From Williamsia faeni (GTDB taxonomy: Bacteria; Actinomycetota; Actinomycetes; Mycobacteriales; Mycobacteriaceae), in assembly GCA_003202005.1 (NCBI GenBank), contig QJJF01000006.1, forward strand, positions 174,171 to 238,170: DNA of 64,000 nucleotides, given 5' to 3'. The position numbers and the translations under genes were made by a program. Positions 36,501 through 45,261 of this stretch are shown here, one piece after another (within the stretch, counting starts at the first letter, position 1; each line of letters begins with the position of its first letter). Under the pieces are notes generated by a model. The model worked only from the letters and a program-made list of their open reading frames with translations, made no database searches and had not been told where the DNA came from.

Positions 36501-36836
36501 CGAAGCACGGTCGCGCTCGCGTCGCAGGCCCGTAAGTACGGACTCGGTCTGGTCTTCGCGACGCAAGCGCCCAAGGGCATCGACGCCAAGATCGTCGGCA
36601 ATGCGTCCACTCAGTTCTTCGGTCGCCTCAACACGCCGGTGCAGATCAACGCCGCGAACGAAATGGCATCCGCCAAGGGCAGTCGCATCAACGACATCGG
36701 CCGCCTTGGCACCGGAGAGTTCTACGTCGCCCCCGATGGCGCGTCGTTCCAGAAGGTCAACACCCCACTGTGCCTGAGCTATCATCCCTCTTCCCCGCTG
36801 TCGGACGAAGAAGTCGTCGCGCTCAGCCGACAATAG
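33588..36836 (+). CDS. Dual P-loop ATPase, AAA-like N-terminus and HerA/FtsK-like C-terminus
   Basis: A 1082-residue protein with two NTPase modules. The first has Walker A GQAGTGKTH (69-77) and Walker B-like TVLAIDQID (245-253), as in AAA/STAND ATPases. Residues 520-600 form a middle domain (RNIEWPGGPKTTDMVNEFTA). After a Pro/Glu-rich linker (620-680), the second module has Walker A AGSGSGKTV (707-715), VLDPNNDL, Walker B LFVMDEAQ (952-959) and ATQAPKGID (991-999), the pattern of HerA/VirD4/FtsK DNA pumps. There are no membrane segments, so it is not FtsK itself. It overlaps the winged-helix gene by 4 nt and ends the unit before a strong terminator. Likely role: ATP-driven DNA translocation or remodelling coupled to the nuclease (inference). 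Confidence 0.8.
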   Translation: MTSVSPLEALTRARSGFSNSAHTRDDVWISHNDIHVDGLHAKAWRAIERAVADAQESRGPSPLGVVLQGQAGTGKTHLLGQIREYVQGHDGYFVMLDLLDPSDFWRTLLSSLLDSLNRQIAPPVDKTQLHDVMQRLADLAGTSRVARRAISGETLITPTILDEFVGSLRKPLPALIRSHHATLRALVLSAAPSSRLNDLGIAYLENNIDEIDPAERTEWQLPPRALPYEQTVRAISEYMAVTGPTVLAIDQIDTLIAQSRSGTDAATSAGSYADVVVDLVAHGLMSVREVLLRTVCVVSCLPSVWTIIENQATATVPDRFHANFVLQGLPDGAFARTLVERRLSKSFAASGFTPPYPTWPVQDQAFAAAASLTARRLIKRIDRHINDCLDNEIATELASLADESTIIVKPPRPPKNPDLDEVYERHIRNALTASAVDPKKEDDVIPALLNAGLRAWAVESGSDDFTIDYVGGQYRLHARLRLILDAFTDDEQHWAFRAISATNPKAVQSRLRNASIDAGLSSSVPRRQLFILRNIEWPGGPKTTDMVNEFTANGGQVLAMSFDDLARLSALNEMTKAMPAGFDAWLRSHRPAHQIEFLKIALTDAGTITERAPESAVDIDWINPEPPAPEPHTAEPQAAELDTPGEPTPERFAEITTEIPVYVPDDHRDVPVSPAAEAPTINLGISRSGTTASVDLEALRKHTVIFAGSGSGKTVMIRRLIEECALQGVSAIVLDPNNDLARLGTAWPEAPSGWSGDDAAKAVEYIDTVETVIWTPRLNGGRPLSFQPLPDFEAVQENPDEFDLAVDAAVSALKPYAGVSGAKAALQEAILKRSMALYGRKGGGSLGGYVGLLSEMTDDMSGLTDTEKLAGILAENLKAAMIINPMLGGGGTPVDPSVLLTPTAGKRARISVISLIGLPDESNRQGFVNQLELALFAWIKKNPAGDRPLGALFVMDEAQTLVPSGRVTACTRSTVALASQARKYGLGLVFATQAPKGIDAKIVGNASTQFFGRLNTPVQINAANEMASAKGSRINDIGRLGTGEFYVAPDGASFQKVNTPLCLSYHPSSPLSDEEVVALSRQ

Positions 36837-36935
36837 GACCTAGGCTGCGGAACCCGGCCGAAATCGTCCCGCCAGAGGTCACCGAGGGAATACGCCCTCG
36901 GCCATTCCTCACGGGAGTGATCTTGGCGCACAACG

Positions 36936-36975
36936 CAAAAGCGGCCCGCCCCTTTCCAGGGACGGGCCGCTTTTG
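36936..36975. terminator. Bidirectional terminator between the ATPase gene and rpsQ
   Basis: A perfect 13-bp stem (36936-36948 with 36963-36975) extended inward by CCCT/AGGG. The left arm begins CAAAAGC and the right arm ends GCTTTTG followed by TTG, so it can stop transcription from both sides. It closes island 3 and also ends the rpsJ-to-rpsQ transcript. Confidence 0.92.
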
Positions 36976-36990
36976 TTGTAAACGTTTGGC

Positions 36991-37281
36991 TTACTTGGCC
37001 TTCTCGAGGACCTCAACCAGACGCCAGCGCTTGGTGGCGCTGGTCGGGCGGGTCTCCATCAGGCGAACGCGGTCGCCGATACCGGCGGTCTCGTTCTCGT
37101 CGTGAGCCTTGACCTTGCTGGTGGTGCGGATGATCTTGCCGTAAAGCGGGTGCTTCACGCGATCTTCCAGCTCGACCACGATGGTCTTCTGCATCTTGTC
37201 CGAGACGACGTACCCGATCCGCTCTTTGCGGCGTGCACGCTCCTCGGCGGATGTTTCTGTCACTTCCTGGTCCTTACTCAT
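36991..37281 (-). CDS. rpsQ: 30S ribosomal protein S17
   Basis: An early 16S rRNA binder with an OB fold. The 96-residue product has the family stretches [20 protein letters not shown] and [20 protein letters not shown]. The ATG at 37281 overlaps the rpmC stop by 4 nt. It is the last gene of the S10 block in this genome; a terminator lies 15 nt downstream, so rplN is cut off from it. Confidence 0.98.
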   Translation of the reverse strand: MSKDQEVTETSAEERARRKERIGYVVSDKMQKTIVVELEDRVKHPLYGKIIRTTSKVKAHDENETAGIGDRVRLMETRPTSATKRWRLVEVLEKAK

Positions 37282-37520
37282 GCGTCGTCACCGTCCGTAG
37301 CTTCGGGTCCGGTGGCAAGGCCCAGCTCGCGTTCCCGCATGACGGTGTACACGCGCGCGATTTCGCGACGCACGGTACGCAGCCGGCGGTTGTTGTCGAG
37401 CTGGCCGGTGGCCATCTGGAACCGAAGGTTGAACAGCTCTTCCTTCGACTCACGCAAACGTTCGACCAGTTCTTCGTCACTGAGCTCGCGGAGCTCGGCG
37501 GCGGCGATTCCGATAGACAT
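37278..37520 (-). CDS. rpmC: 50S ribosomal protein L29
   Basis: L29 lies at the tunnel exit and helps dock the signal recognition particle and trigger factor. The 80-residue product has the typical two helices ([40 protein letters not shown]) and a short acidic tail. Its ATG overlaps the rplP stop by one base, and its stop overlaps rpsQ by 4 nt. Confidence 0.98.
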   Translation of the reverse strand: MSIGIAAAELRELSDEELVERLRESKEELFNLRFQMATGQLDNNRRLRTVRREIARVYTVMRERELGLATGPEATDGDDA

Positions 37521-37936
37521 CAGAACAGCTCCTCCCTGGTCACGATGCGGGTTTTGATCGGGAGCTTGTGCTGCGCGCGGCGCAGGGCCTCGCGAGCAGT
37601 CTCCTCACTGGGGTAGCTCATCTCGAACAGGATGCGACCCGGCTTGACCGGGGCAACCCACCACTCGGGCGAACCCTTACCGGAACCCATGCGGGTCTCG
37701 GCAGGCTTCTTCGTCAGCGGGCGGTCGGGGAAGATGTTGATCCACACCTTGCCGCCACGCTTGATGTGCCGGTTGATGGCAATACGAGCTGATTCGATCT
37801 GACGGTTGGTGATGTACGCGCTTTCCAGAGCCTGGATGCCGTAGTCACCGAATGTCACCTTGGTACCGCCCGTGGCCTGACCTTTAAGGCTGGGGTGGTG
37901 CTGCTTGCGGTGCTTGACCCGACGAGGGATCAACAT
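37520..37936 (-). CDS. rplP: 50S ribosomal protein L16
   Basis: Essential for the peptidyl-transferase centre and A-site tRNA positioning. The 138-residue product starts [20 protein letters not shown] and has the signature [26 protein letters not shown] region at about 63-88. It lies 3 nt after rpsC. Confidence 0.99.
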   Translation of the reverse strand: MLIPRRVKHRKQHHPSLKGQATGGTKVTFGDYGIQALESAYITNRQIESARIAINRHIKRGGKVWINIFPDRPLTKKPAETRMGSGKGSPEWWVAPVKPGRILFEMSYPSEETAREALRRAQHKLPIKTRIVTREELF

Positions 37937-37939
37937 GCC

Positions 37940-39177
<1,238 letters not shown>

Positions 39178-39459
39178 CTACCGACGCTTCGCTTTCCGGT
39201 CGTCTTTGATGTGTCCCTTGAAGGTGCGCGTCGGCGCGAACTCGCCGAGCTTGTGCCCGACCATCGAATCCGAGATGAACACCGGGACGTGCTTGCGACC
39301 GTCGTGGACGGCGAAAGTGTGTCCGATGAAGTCCGGAATGATGGTGGACCGACGGGACCAGGTCTTGATGACCTGCTTGGTGCCCTTTTCGTTCTGAACA
39401 TCGACCTTGCCCAACAGGTGGTCGTCGACGAACGGGCCTTTCTTGAGGCTGCGTGGCAT
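39178..39459 (-). CDS. rpsS: 30S ribosomal protein S19
   Basis: A small-subunit head protein that contacts S13. The 93-residue product starts [20 protein letters not shown] and has the signature [20 protein letters not shown]. It lies 19 nt after rplB and directly abuts rplV. Confidence 0.99.
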   Translation of the reverse strand: MPRSLKKGPFVDDHLLGKVDVQNEKGTKQVIKTWSRRSTIIPDFIGHTFAVHDGRKHVPVFISDSMVGHKLGEFAPTRTFKGHIKDDRKAKRR

Positions 39460-39478
39460 TCTCTAACTCCCTCCTGGG

Positions 39479-40315
39479 TTATCGCTTGTTCTTGCCGGTG
39501 CGGCGGCGGCGGACGATGAGCTTGTCGCTCGGCTTGTTCTTGCGGGTGCGGCCCTCGGGCTTGCCCCACGGGCTGACCGGGTGGCGACCACCGGAGGTCT
39601 TACCCTCACCACCACCGTGCGGGTGGTCGACCGGGTTCATGACGACACCACGGACGGTTGGGCGCTTGCCCTTCCAGCGCATACGGCCGGCCTTGCCCCA
39701 GTTGATGTTGCTCTGCTCGGCGTTGCCCACCTCGCCGACGGTTGCGCGGCAGCGCACGTCGACTCGACGGATTTCACCGGAAGGCAGACGCACGGTGGCG
39801 TAAGCGCCTTCCTTACCGAGCAGCTGCGCGCCGGCTCCGGCGGAACGGACCAACTTGGCTCCGCCGCCCGGACGCAGTTCCACAGCGTGGATCTGGGTAC
39901 CGGTCGGGATGTTGCGCAACGGCAGGTTGTTGCCCGGCTTGATGTCGGCGGTAGGACCGCTTTCCACCACGTCGAACTGCTTCAGGCCCTTGGGGGCGAT
40001 GATGTAACGCTTTTCGCCATCGACGAAGTGCAGCAACGCGATCCGCGCAGTGCGGTTGGGGTCGTACTCGATGTGAGCGACCTTTGCGTTGATGCCGTCT
40101 TTGTCGTTACGACGAAAGTCGATGAGACGGTAGGCCCGCTTGTGGCCACCACCCCGGTGACGGGTCGTGATGCGACCGTGCGCATTTCGTCCACCGGTGC
40201 TGTGCAACGGACGAACGAGTGACTTTTCCGGGGTGCTACGAGTCACCTCGGCGAAGTCTGCGCCAGACGAGCCACGGCGACCGGGGGTCGTCGGCTTGTA
40301 CTTACGAATTGCCAT
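39479..40315 (-). CDS. rplB: 50S ribosomal protein L2
   Basis: One of the most conserved ribosomal proteins, required for subunit joining and peptidyl-transferase activity. The 278-residue product starts [20 protein letters not shown] and has the active-site-region signature [20 protein letters not shown] with the conserved His, and a basic tail ending RTGKNKR. It lies 40 nt after rplW. Confidence 0.99.
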   Translation of the reverse strand: MAIRKYKPTTPGRRGSSGADFAEVTRSTPEKSLVRPLHSTGGRNAHGRITTRHRGGGHKRAYRLIDFRRNDKDGINAKVAHIEYDPNRTARIALLHFVDGEKRYIIAPKGLKQFDVVESGPTADIKPGNNLPLRNIPTGTQIHAVELRPGGGAKLVRSAGAGAQLLGKEGAYATVRLPSGEIRRVDVRCRATVGEVGNAEQSNINWGKAGRMRWKGKRPTVRGVVMNPVDHPHGGGEGKTSGGRHPVSPWGKPEGRTRKNKPSDKLIVRRRRTGKNKR

Positions 40316-40355
40316 GAGTCTTCTTGTCCTCTACTTCTTCTGAGTCCGACCGGCG

Positions 40356-40661
40356 TCAGCCGACCGGGCCTCCGAAGATCTCGATGGGCTTACTGTCGGC
40401 GGCCAGGGTCACGATCGCGCGCTTGGTGTCCTTGCGCTTGCCGTAGCCGTACTTGGTCCGCTTGCGCTTACCCTGACGGTTGGCGGTGTTCACGCTCGTG
40501 ACCTGCACGTCGAAGATCTTTTCGATGGCGATCTTGATCTGGGTCTTGTTCGACTCCGGGTTCACGAAGAACGTGTACACGTTGTCCTCGATCAGTCCGT
40601 AGGACTTCTCAGAGATCACCGGGGCCAGAATGATGTCGCGGGGGTTTGCCTGAACAGTCAT
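40356..40661 (-). CDS. rplW: 50S ribosomal protein L23
   Basis: L23 sits at the tunnel exit and docks trigger factor and SRP. The 101-residue product has [20 protein letters not shown] and the long basic loop [20 protein letters not shown]. It is separated from rplD by 5 nt. Confidence 0.99.
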   Translation of the reverse strand: MTVQANPRDIILAPVISEKSYGLIEDNVYTFFVNPESNKTQIKIAIEKIFDVQVTSVNTANRQGKRKRTKYGYGKRKDTKRAIVTLAADSKPIEIFGGPVG

Positions 40662-40666
40662 TGAAC

Positions 40667-41338
40667 TCAGGCCTCCTTCTGCTCATTGTTCGCACCATCG
40701 ATGAAGGTGCCGAGTGCTTCACGGCTGAAGACAACCTCATCGGCGTCGAGGACGTCGTAGGTGTTCAGCTGATCGGGAGCGATCGGCAGCACGTGCTGCA
40801 GGTTCGCAACGCTCTTCCATGCGGCGGTGTCCTCGCGGCCGACCACCAACAGGAACTTCTTGCGATCAGACAGCTCTTCGAGGAACAACCGTGCCGTCTT
40901 GGTCGACGGGGCCTGCCCGGCAACCAGTTCGGTGATCACGTGGATGCGCTCGTTGCGCGCCCGGTCCGAGAGGGCTCCGCGCAGGGCGGCTGCCTTCATC
41001 TTCTTGGGGGTGCGCTGGCTGTAGTCACGCGGCTGCGGGCCGTGCACAACGCCACCACCGACGAACTGAGGGGCGCGGGTCGAACCCTGACGAGCGCGAC
41101 CGGTTCCCTTCTGGCGGTAAGGCTTTGCACCGCCACCGCGGACCTGGGCCCGAGTCTTGGTGGCGTGGGTGCCCTGGCGTGCAGCGCCCAGCTGTGCGAT
41201 GACGACCTGATGCAGGAGCGAGATGTTCGCCGGCGCGTCGAAGATCTCGGCGGGCAAATCGACGGTTCCGTCGGTCTTGCCACCAAAGCTCTTCACGTCG
41301 ACCGTGCGGGTCTGCTGCTTCTCAGTGTTGACAGTCAT
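40667..41338 (-). CDS. rplD: 50S ribosomal protein L4
   Basis: Lines the exit tunnel; in E. coli it also regulates the S10 operon. The 223-residue product contains the tunnel loop region [20 protein letters not shown]. The ATG at 41338 shares one base with the rplC stop (TAATG), giving tight coupling. Confidence 0.99.
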   Translation of the reverse strand: MTVNTEKQQTRTVDVKSFGGKTDGTVDLPAEIFDAPANISLLHQVVIAQLGAARQGTHATKTRAQVRGGGAKPYRQKGTGRARQGSTRAPQFVGGGVVHGPQPRDYSQRTPKKMKAAALRGALSDRARNERIHVITELVAGQAPSTKTARLFLEELSDRKKFLLVVGREDTAAWKSVANLQHVLPIAPDQLNTYDVLDADEVVFSREALGTFIDGANNEQKEA

Positions 41339-41991
41339 TAGCTCGCACCACCCTTCATGGCGTCACGGACGATGACAACCGCGCCCTTGCGACCCGGGAT
41401 CGCTCCCTTGATCAGCAGCAGGCCCGATTCAGCGTCCACCTTGTGGACCTTCAGGTTCTGGGTGGTGACCTTGTCATTACCCATCCGACCGGCCATCCGC
41501 ATGCCCTTGAACACGCGACCGGGGGTTGCACAACCACCGATGGATCCGGGCGAGCGGTGCACGCGGTGCACACCGTGGCTCGCGCCCAGGCCCTTGAAGC
41601 CGTGACGCTTCATGACACCGGCGAAGCCCTTGCCCTTGGAGGTTCCGGTCACGTCGACGAGGGCACCGTCGGCGAAGATCTCCGCCGTCAGTTCCTGTCC
41701 GACCGTGTACGGCGAAACGTCGTGGACGCGGATCTCGGCAACATGCCGGCGCGGGGTGACCCCGGCCTTGGCAAACTGACCGGCAACCGGCTTGGTGACC
41801 TTGCGCGGGTCGATGGCGCCGTACGCGAGCTGAACGGCGGTGTAGCCGTCGGTCTCCTCGGTGCGGATCTGCGTGACCACATTCGGTCCCGCCTTGACGA
41901 CTGTCACCGGGATCACCCGGTTGTCCTCGTCGAATACCTGGGTCATCCCGAGCTTGGTGCCCAGGATTCCCTTCACATTTGTCTGAGTCAT
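41338..41991 (-). CDS. rplC: 50S ribosomal protein L3
   Basis: An early assembly protein near the peptidyl-transferase centre. The 217-residue product starts [20 protein letters not shown], with the ATG at 41991 chosen over a GTG at 42012 because the family starts there and the GTG would overlap rpsJ. The signature region with [20 protein letters not shown] is present. It follows rpsJ by 17 nt. Confidence 0.98.
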   Translation of the reverse strand: MTQTNVKGILGTKLGMTQVFDEDNRVIPVTVVKAGPNVVTQIRTEETDGYTAVQLAYGAIDPRKVTKPVAGQFAKAGVTPRRHVAEIRVHDVSPYTVGQELTAEIFADGALVDVTGTSKGKGFAGVMKRHGFKGLGASHGVHRVHRSPGSIGGCATPGRVFKGMRMAGRMGNDKVTTQNLKVHKVDAESGLLLIKGAIPGRKGAVVIVRDAMKGGAS

Positions 41992-42008
41992 CTGATGATT
42001 CCCGCCAC

Positions 42009-42314
42009 TCACTGGATGTTGACGTCGACGCTGGCCGGCAGATCGATACGCATCAATGCGTCAACGGTCTTGGGCGTGGGATCGAGGATGTCGATCAGTC
42101 GCTTGTGTGTACGCATCTCGAAGTGCTCGCGCGAATCCTTGTACTTATGCGGCGAGCGGATGACGCAATACACGTTCTTTTCGGTGGGCAATGGCACCGG
42201 GCCGACCACACGCGCACCCGTACGGGTCACGGTCTCCACGATCTTGCGCGCCGACGCGTCGATCGCCTCGTGGTCATAGGCCTTGAGCCGGATGCGGATC
42301 TTTTGTCCCGCCAC
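42009..42314 (-). CDS. rpsJ: 30S ribosomal protein S10 (NusE)
   Basis: S10 is both a small-subunit head protein and, with NusB, an antitermination factor. The 101-residue product begins with GTG at 42314 ([20 protein letters not shown]) and has the signature [20 protein letters not shown]. The longer open frame upstream has no ribosomal character. It is the first gene of the S10 operon, with a leader and promoter in the following 530-nt gap. Confidence 0.99.
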   Translation of the reverse strand: MAGQKIRIRLKAYDHEAIDASARKIVETVTRTGARVVGPVPLPTEKNVYCVIRSPHKYKDSREHFEMRTHKRLIDILDPTPKTVDALMRIDLPASVDVNIQ

Positions 42315-42845
42315 GCTGTGTCCTCTTCCGTCAATTTCGGCTTCACAGATGAACACCTCGCGGAAACGACTGGGTCGCATCCTCGTGACCAATACCTCAC
42401 GGCGGTGATCGACGCTGTTCATCTGTCATTGTTCAAAACTCGCTTGCACGAGCCGTCGTACTACGCCCGGTTTCCCGGGCCTCCGGTCCACGCACTCGGG
42501 TGTGTCGCGATGCTTACACATGGTCAGCCCATGCGCATATCGCTTGTCCGAGTGCATCCAATCTGAACGCGGTCTATCCTTTGCACGTTGTGCACCACGA
42601 CGGAAGCTCGAACCAGTTCGTAACCGCTTAGTTCGTCCGGTGATGCTCTTCGATCGGCCAGGCGCTCTGTCGCTGATTGGAAGCACATGGCTTCCAGCCG
42701 AGACACACAGGGCTGCGCTGCCGATCCAAGGCAACCCGACAAGTATGCAATAGATCCGGCTCAGGACCAAATTTGTCCGGTCGGCACCTTGCGAACAGCG
42801 CCGGATGACATCGCAAGTGATCTTACCGGTGAGTAAGATAACGCC
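42315..42845. promoter_or_regulatory. S10 operon leader and divergent promoter region
   Basis: A 531-nt gap between divergent genes. Near the left, a small hairpin (42465-42469 with 42476-42480) lies in the presumed rpsJ leader. On the right, an operator-like palindrome lies just before the DUF4442 gene. Bases 42770-42600 carry no convincing gene: open frames across it lack family similarity and codon bias. A long structured leader, as for L4 control in E. coli, is possible, but I could not draw it with confidence. Confidence 0.5.
42820..42839. promoter_or_regulatory. Operator-like palindrome before the DUF4442 gene
   Basis: Arms ATCTTAC (42820-42826) and GTAAGAT (42833-42839) are perfectly inverted with a 6-nt spacer, 6 nt before the ATG. 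The form resembles TetR-family operators that control lipid genes in actinobacteria. The regulator is not identifiable from the window. Confidence 0.6.
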
Positions 42846-43340
42846 ATGTCGACCGCCAAAACCCCGATCAGCACCTCTCCGACCTACCGTCTGCGCCAGA
42901 AATTGCCCGCCGGCCTCCTCGGATCCGCGCTCTTCTCGGTGGGGATCTGCATCAGGGTTCCGTACTTCGCGACGATCCTGCCTTATGTGAAGGTGATGGA
43001 GCCCGGTCGATGCGAGGTCACCGCACCGAAGTGGTTCGGCATCCGCAACCATCTCGGCACCTTCCACGCCATCGCCGCGTGCAACCTGGCCGAGACCGCG
43101 ATGGGCATGCTCATGGAGGCGACCACCCCATCGACGCACCGCTGGATCCCGAAGGCGATGACGAGTCAGTACCTGACGAAAGCCACCACGGGATTGCACG
43201 CCGTCGCGACGCTCCGCGACCCACTCGATTTCAGCACCATCACCGAGGGCCGCGATGTGATCGTCAGCGTCTCCATCACCGACAAGAAGGGTGTCGAAGT
43301 GGTCCACTGCGACATCACCACCTGGGTCACTCCCGCCTGA
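42846..43340 (+). CDS. DUF4442 hotdog-fold protein, putative thioesterase
   Basis: A 164-residue protein of the DUF4442 group, which has the hotdog fold of acyl-CoA thioesterases. Typical stretches are RVPYFATILPYVKVMEPGRC, VTAPKWFGIRNHLGTFHAIA (with the polar residues expected in the active site) and NLAETAMGMLMEATTPSTHR. The C-terminal strands (DVIVSVSITDKKGVEVVHCD) complete the fold. The substrate is probably an acyl-CoA (inference from fold). A perfect inverted repeat lies just before the ATG, suggesting control by a lipid-responsive regulator. Confidence 0.8.
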   Translation: MSTAKTPISTSPTYRLRQKLPAGLLGSALFSVGICIRVPYFATILPYVKVMEPGRCEVTAPKWFGIRNHLGTFHAIAACNLAETAMGMLMEATTPSTHRWIPKAMTSQYLTKATTGLHAVATLRDPLDFSTITEGRDVIVSVSITDKKGVEVVHCDITTWVTPA

Positions 43341-43439
43341 CGCGGGACGGGACGAAAGTCCCTCAAATCTTCGCGCGGGACGAGATAGCCGCAGCTACAA
43401 AAACCGCACGCCACGTGGTGTTTGACCCCACAGCAGGAA

Positions 43440-43462
43440 AATGCGCATCTGAAGTGCGCAAT
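43440..43462. promoter_or_regulatory. NsrR-type operator
   Basis: The 23-bp site has the 11-1-11 inverted-repeat layout of NsrR operators, with 8 of 11 positions matching between arms (AATGCGCATCT, G, AAGTGCGCAAT). It ends 16 nt before the start of the NsrR-like gene, so autoregulation of the nsrR-hmp pair is expected. Confidence 0.75.
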
Positions 43463-43478
43463 AACTACGGTGAGTCCC

Positions 43479-43964
43479 ATGCAACTGACTCGATTCACCG
43501 ACCTCGGTCTGCGGGCGATGATGTTGCTCGCTGCGGCCGAGCAGGACGGCCGTCGTGTCACCACCGGCGCGATCGCAAGCAGCGTCGCCGCGTCTGAACA
43601 TCACATCGCCAAGGCCGTGTCCAGATTGGTAGACCTCGGCCTGGTGAATTCCCAGCGCGGCCGCCGCGGCGGGCTTTCCCTGACCGACGCCGGTCGCCAG
43701 GCCTCGGTCGGCTGGTTGATCCGCGAACTCGAAGGCGACAACGAGGTTGTCGAGTGCGCCGGGGACAACCCGTGCCCGCTTCTGGCGGCCTGCCGCCTGC
43801 GCCGCGCACTCGCCGACGCAAAGGAAGCGTTCTACGCCGAGCTCGACCGGCACGTCGTCAGCGACCTGGTCAGGGGCACGCAGATACCGCTGCTCCAGAT
43901 CACCACGCTCCCCCGCACTTCCACCGAGGAACAGTTGTCACCCACCGAGAGGACAGATTCATGA
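43479..43964 (+). CDS. nsrR: Rrf2-family nitric-oxide-sensing repressor
   Basis: A 161-residue winged-helix regulator of the Rrf2 family (MQLTRFTDLGLRAMMLLAAA, recognition region ASEHHIAKAVSRLVDLGLVN). Three cysteines in CAGDNPCPLLAAC have the C-x5-C-x5-C spacing that holds the Fe-S cluster of Streptomyces NsrR, where NO attack on the cluster releases DNA. The ATG at 43479 gives the normal start. It overlaps hmp by 4 nt and has a matching operator just upstream, so function is well supported. Confidence 0.93.
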   Translation: MQLTRFTDLGLRAMMLLAAAEQDGRRVTTGAIASSVAASEHHIAKAVSRLVDLGLVNSQRGRRGGLSLTDAGRQASVGWLIRELEGDNEVVECAGDNPCPLLAACRLRRALADAKEAFYAELDRHVVSDLVRGTQIPLLQITTLPRTSTEEQLSPTERTDS

Positions 43965-45208
43965 CCATCGCTCCCCTGCCCGGCCGGCTTGTCGCCACCC
44001 GGACCGACGACCTCGAACCTCATCACGCGGAGCTGATCGCCGCGACGCTGCCGCTGGTCGGAGCGAACATCGACGCCATCACCACCGAGTTCTACCGACG
44101 TCTGTTCGCCGATCACCCCGAGCTTCTCCGCAATCTGTTCAACCGGGGCAATCAGGCACAGGGCAGCCAGCAGCGCGCACTCGCAGCATCGATAGCCACG
44201 TTCGCAACGCACCTCATCGATCCGGCGTTGGAGCATCCGGCAGTACTGCTCGGCCGGATCGGGCACAAGCACGCATCGCTCGGAGTGACGGCGGATCAAT
44301 ATCCCATCGTCCACACCCATCTCTTTGCCGCAATCGTCGAGGTTCTCGGTGCCGAGACCGTGACACCCGAGATCGCCGCCGCGTGGGACCGGGTCTACTG
44401 GCTGATGGCCGACACCCTGATCGACCTCGAACGTCGGCTCTACGCAGAGGCCGGGGTCGCGGCCGGTGACGTCTTCCGACGGGCCCGTGTCGTCGACCGC
44501 ACCGACGATCCGTCCGGGACCGTGGCGCTCACCGTGGTCGATACCGCCGGAACCTTTTCGAAGTTCGTTCCAGGACAGTATGTTTCGGTCGGCGTCACGC
44601 TCCCCGACGGCGCCCGCCAGATTCGCCAGTACAGCCTGATCAACACGCCGGGAGACGGAAAACTCACGTTTGCCGTCCGTCCGGTCGCGGCGACCACAGA
44701 TGGACCGGAGGGCGAGGTGTCGACCCAGATCGCCGAGAATGTGGCCGTCGGAGATCTGCTGGACGTCAGCATCCCGTTCGGCGACCTCCCGGTCGGCGGC
44801 ATCGGAACACGGCCCCTGGTCCTGATCTCCGCGGGTATCGGCATCACGCCCATGGTCGGGATCCTCGAGCACCTCGCGGTCCACGCCCCACAGTGCCCGG
44901 TGCGGGTATTGCACGCCGACCGGTCGCCGGAAACTCATCCCCTGCAGGCGCGGCAGCGTGAGCTGGTCGAGCAGCTGGCCGCCGGTTCACTCGACACCTG
45001 GTACGAAAACCCCGGCGCGGAGGAGCCGTCGATCCATCGCGGTCTGATGCAGGTCGACACCATCACGTTCGACGACAACGCGGACTACTTCCTCTGCGGG
45101 AACACCGGATTCGTGCAAGCGGTCCGGGACCAGCTCCTCGCCCGGGGCGTGGCAGACGACCGTTTGCACTGCGAGCTCTTCTCACCCAACGACTGGTTGC
45201 TCGGCTGA
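43961..45208 (+). CDS. hmp: Flavohaemoprotein, nitric oxide dioxygenase
   Basis: Converts NO to nitrate using O2 and NAD(P)H. The 415-residue product has three parts: globin (residues 10-150, proximal His in IGHKHASLGV), FAD-binding (165-270, RQYSLINTPGDG) and NAD-binding (275-415, LISAGIGITPMVGILEHLA, FLCGNTGFVQAVRDQL). The longer frame overlaps nsrR; the ATG at 43961 gives the family start and shares ATGA with the nsrR stop. Confidence 0.96.
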   Translation: MTIAPLPGRLVATRTDDLEPHHAELIAATLPLVGANIDAITTEFYRRLFADHPELLRNLFNRGNQAQGSQQRALAASIATFATHLIDPALEHPAVLLGRIGHKHASLGVTADQYPIVHTHLFAAIVEVLGAETVTPEIAAAWDRVYWLMADTLIDLERRLYAEAGVAAGDVFRRARVVDRTDDPSGTVALTVVDTAGTFSKFVPGQYVSVGVTLPDGARQIRQYSLINTPGDGKLTFAVRPVAATTDGPEGEVSTQIAENVAVGDLLDVSIPFGDLPVGGIGTRPLVLISAGIGITPMVGILEHLAVHAPQCPVRVLHADRSPETHPLQARQRELVEQLAAGSLDTWYENPGAEEPSIHRGLMQVDTITFDDNADYFLCGNTGFVQAVRDQLLARGVADDRLHCELFSPNDWLLG

Positions 45209-45261
45209 CCTGGATCCTCCAACCTCTGCCGACCTGAGCGGATGGGCCTAGGCTCGGACGG

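Noticed and set aside
33588-36836. Cell-division FtsK or conjugation coupling protein
   Set aside because: No N-terminal membrane segments, no gamma domain, and no mating-pair or relaxase genes nearby.
42426-43307. 293-codon minus-strand frame over the S10 upstream region and DUF4442 gene
   Set aside because: Overlaps DUF4442 antisense, lacks domains, and would leave rpsJ without a leader.
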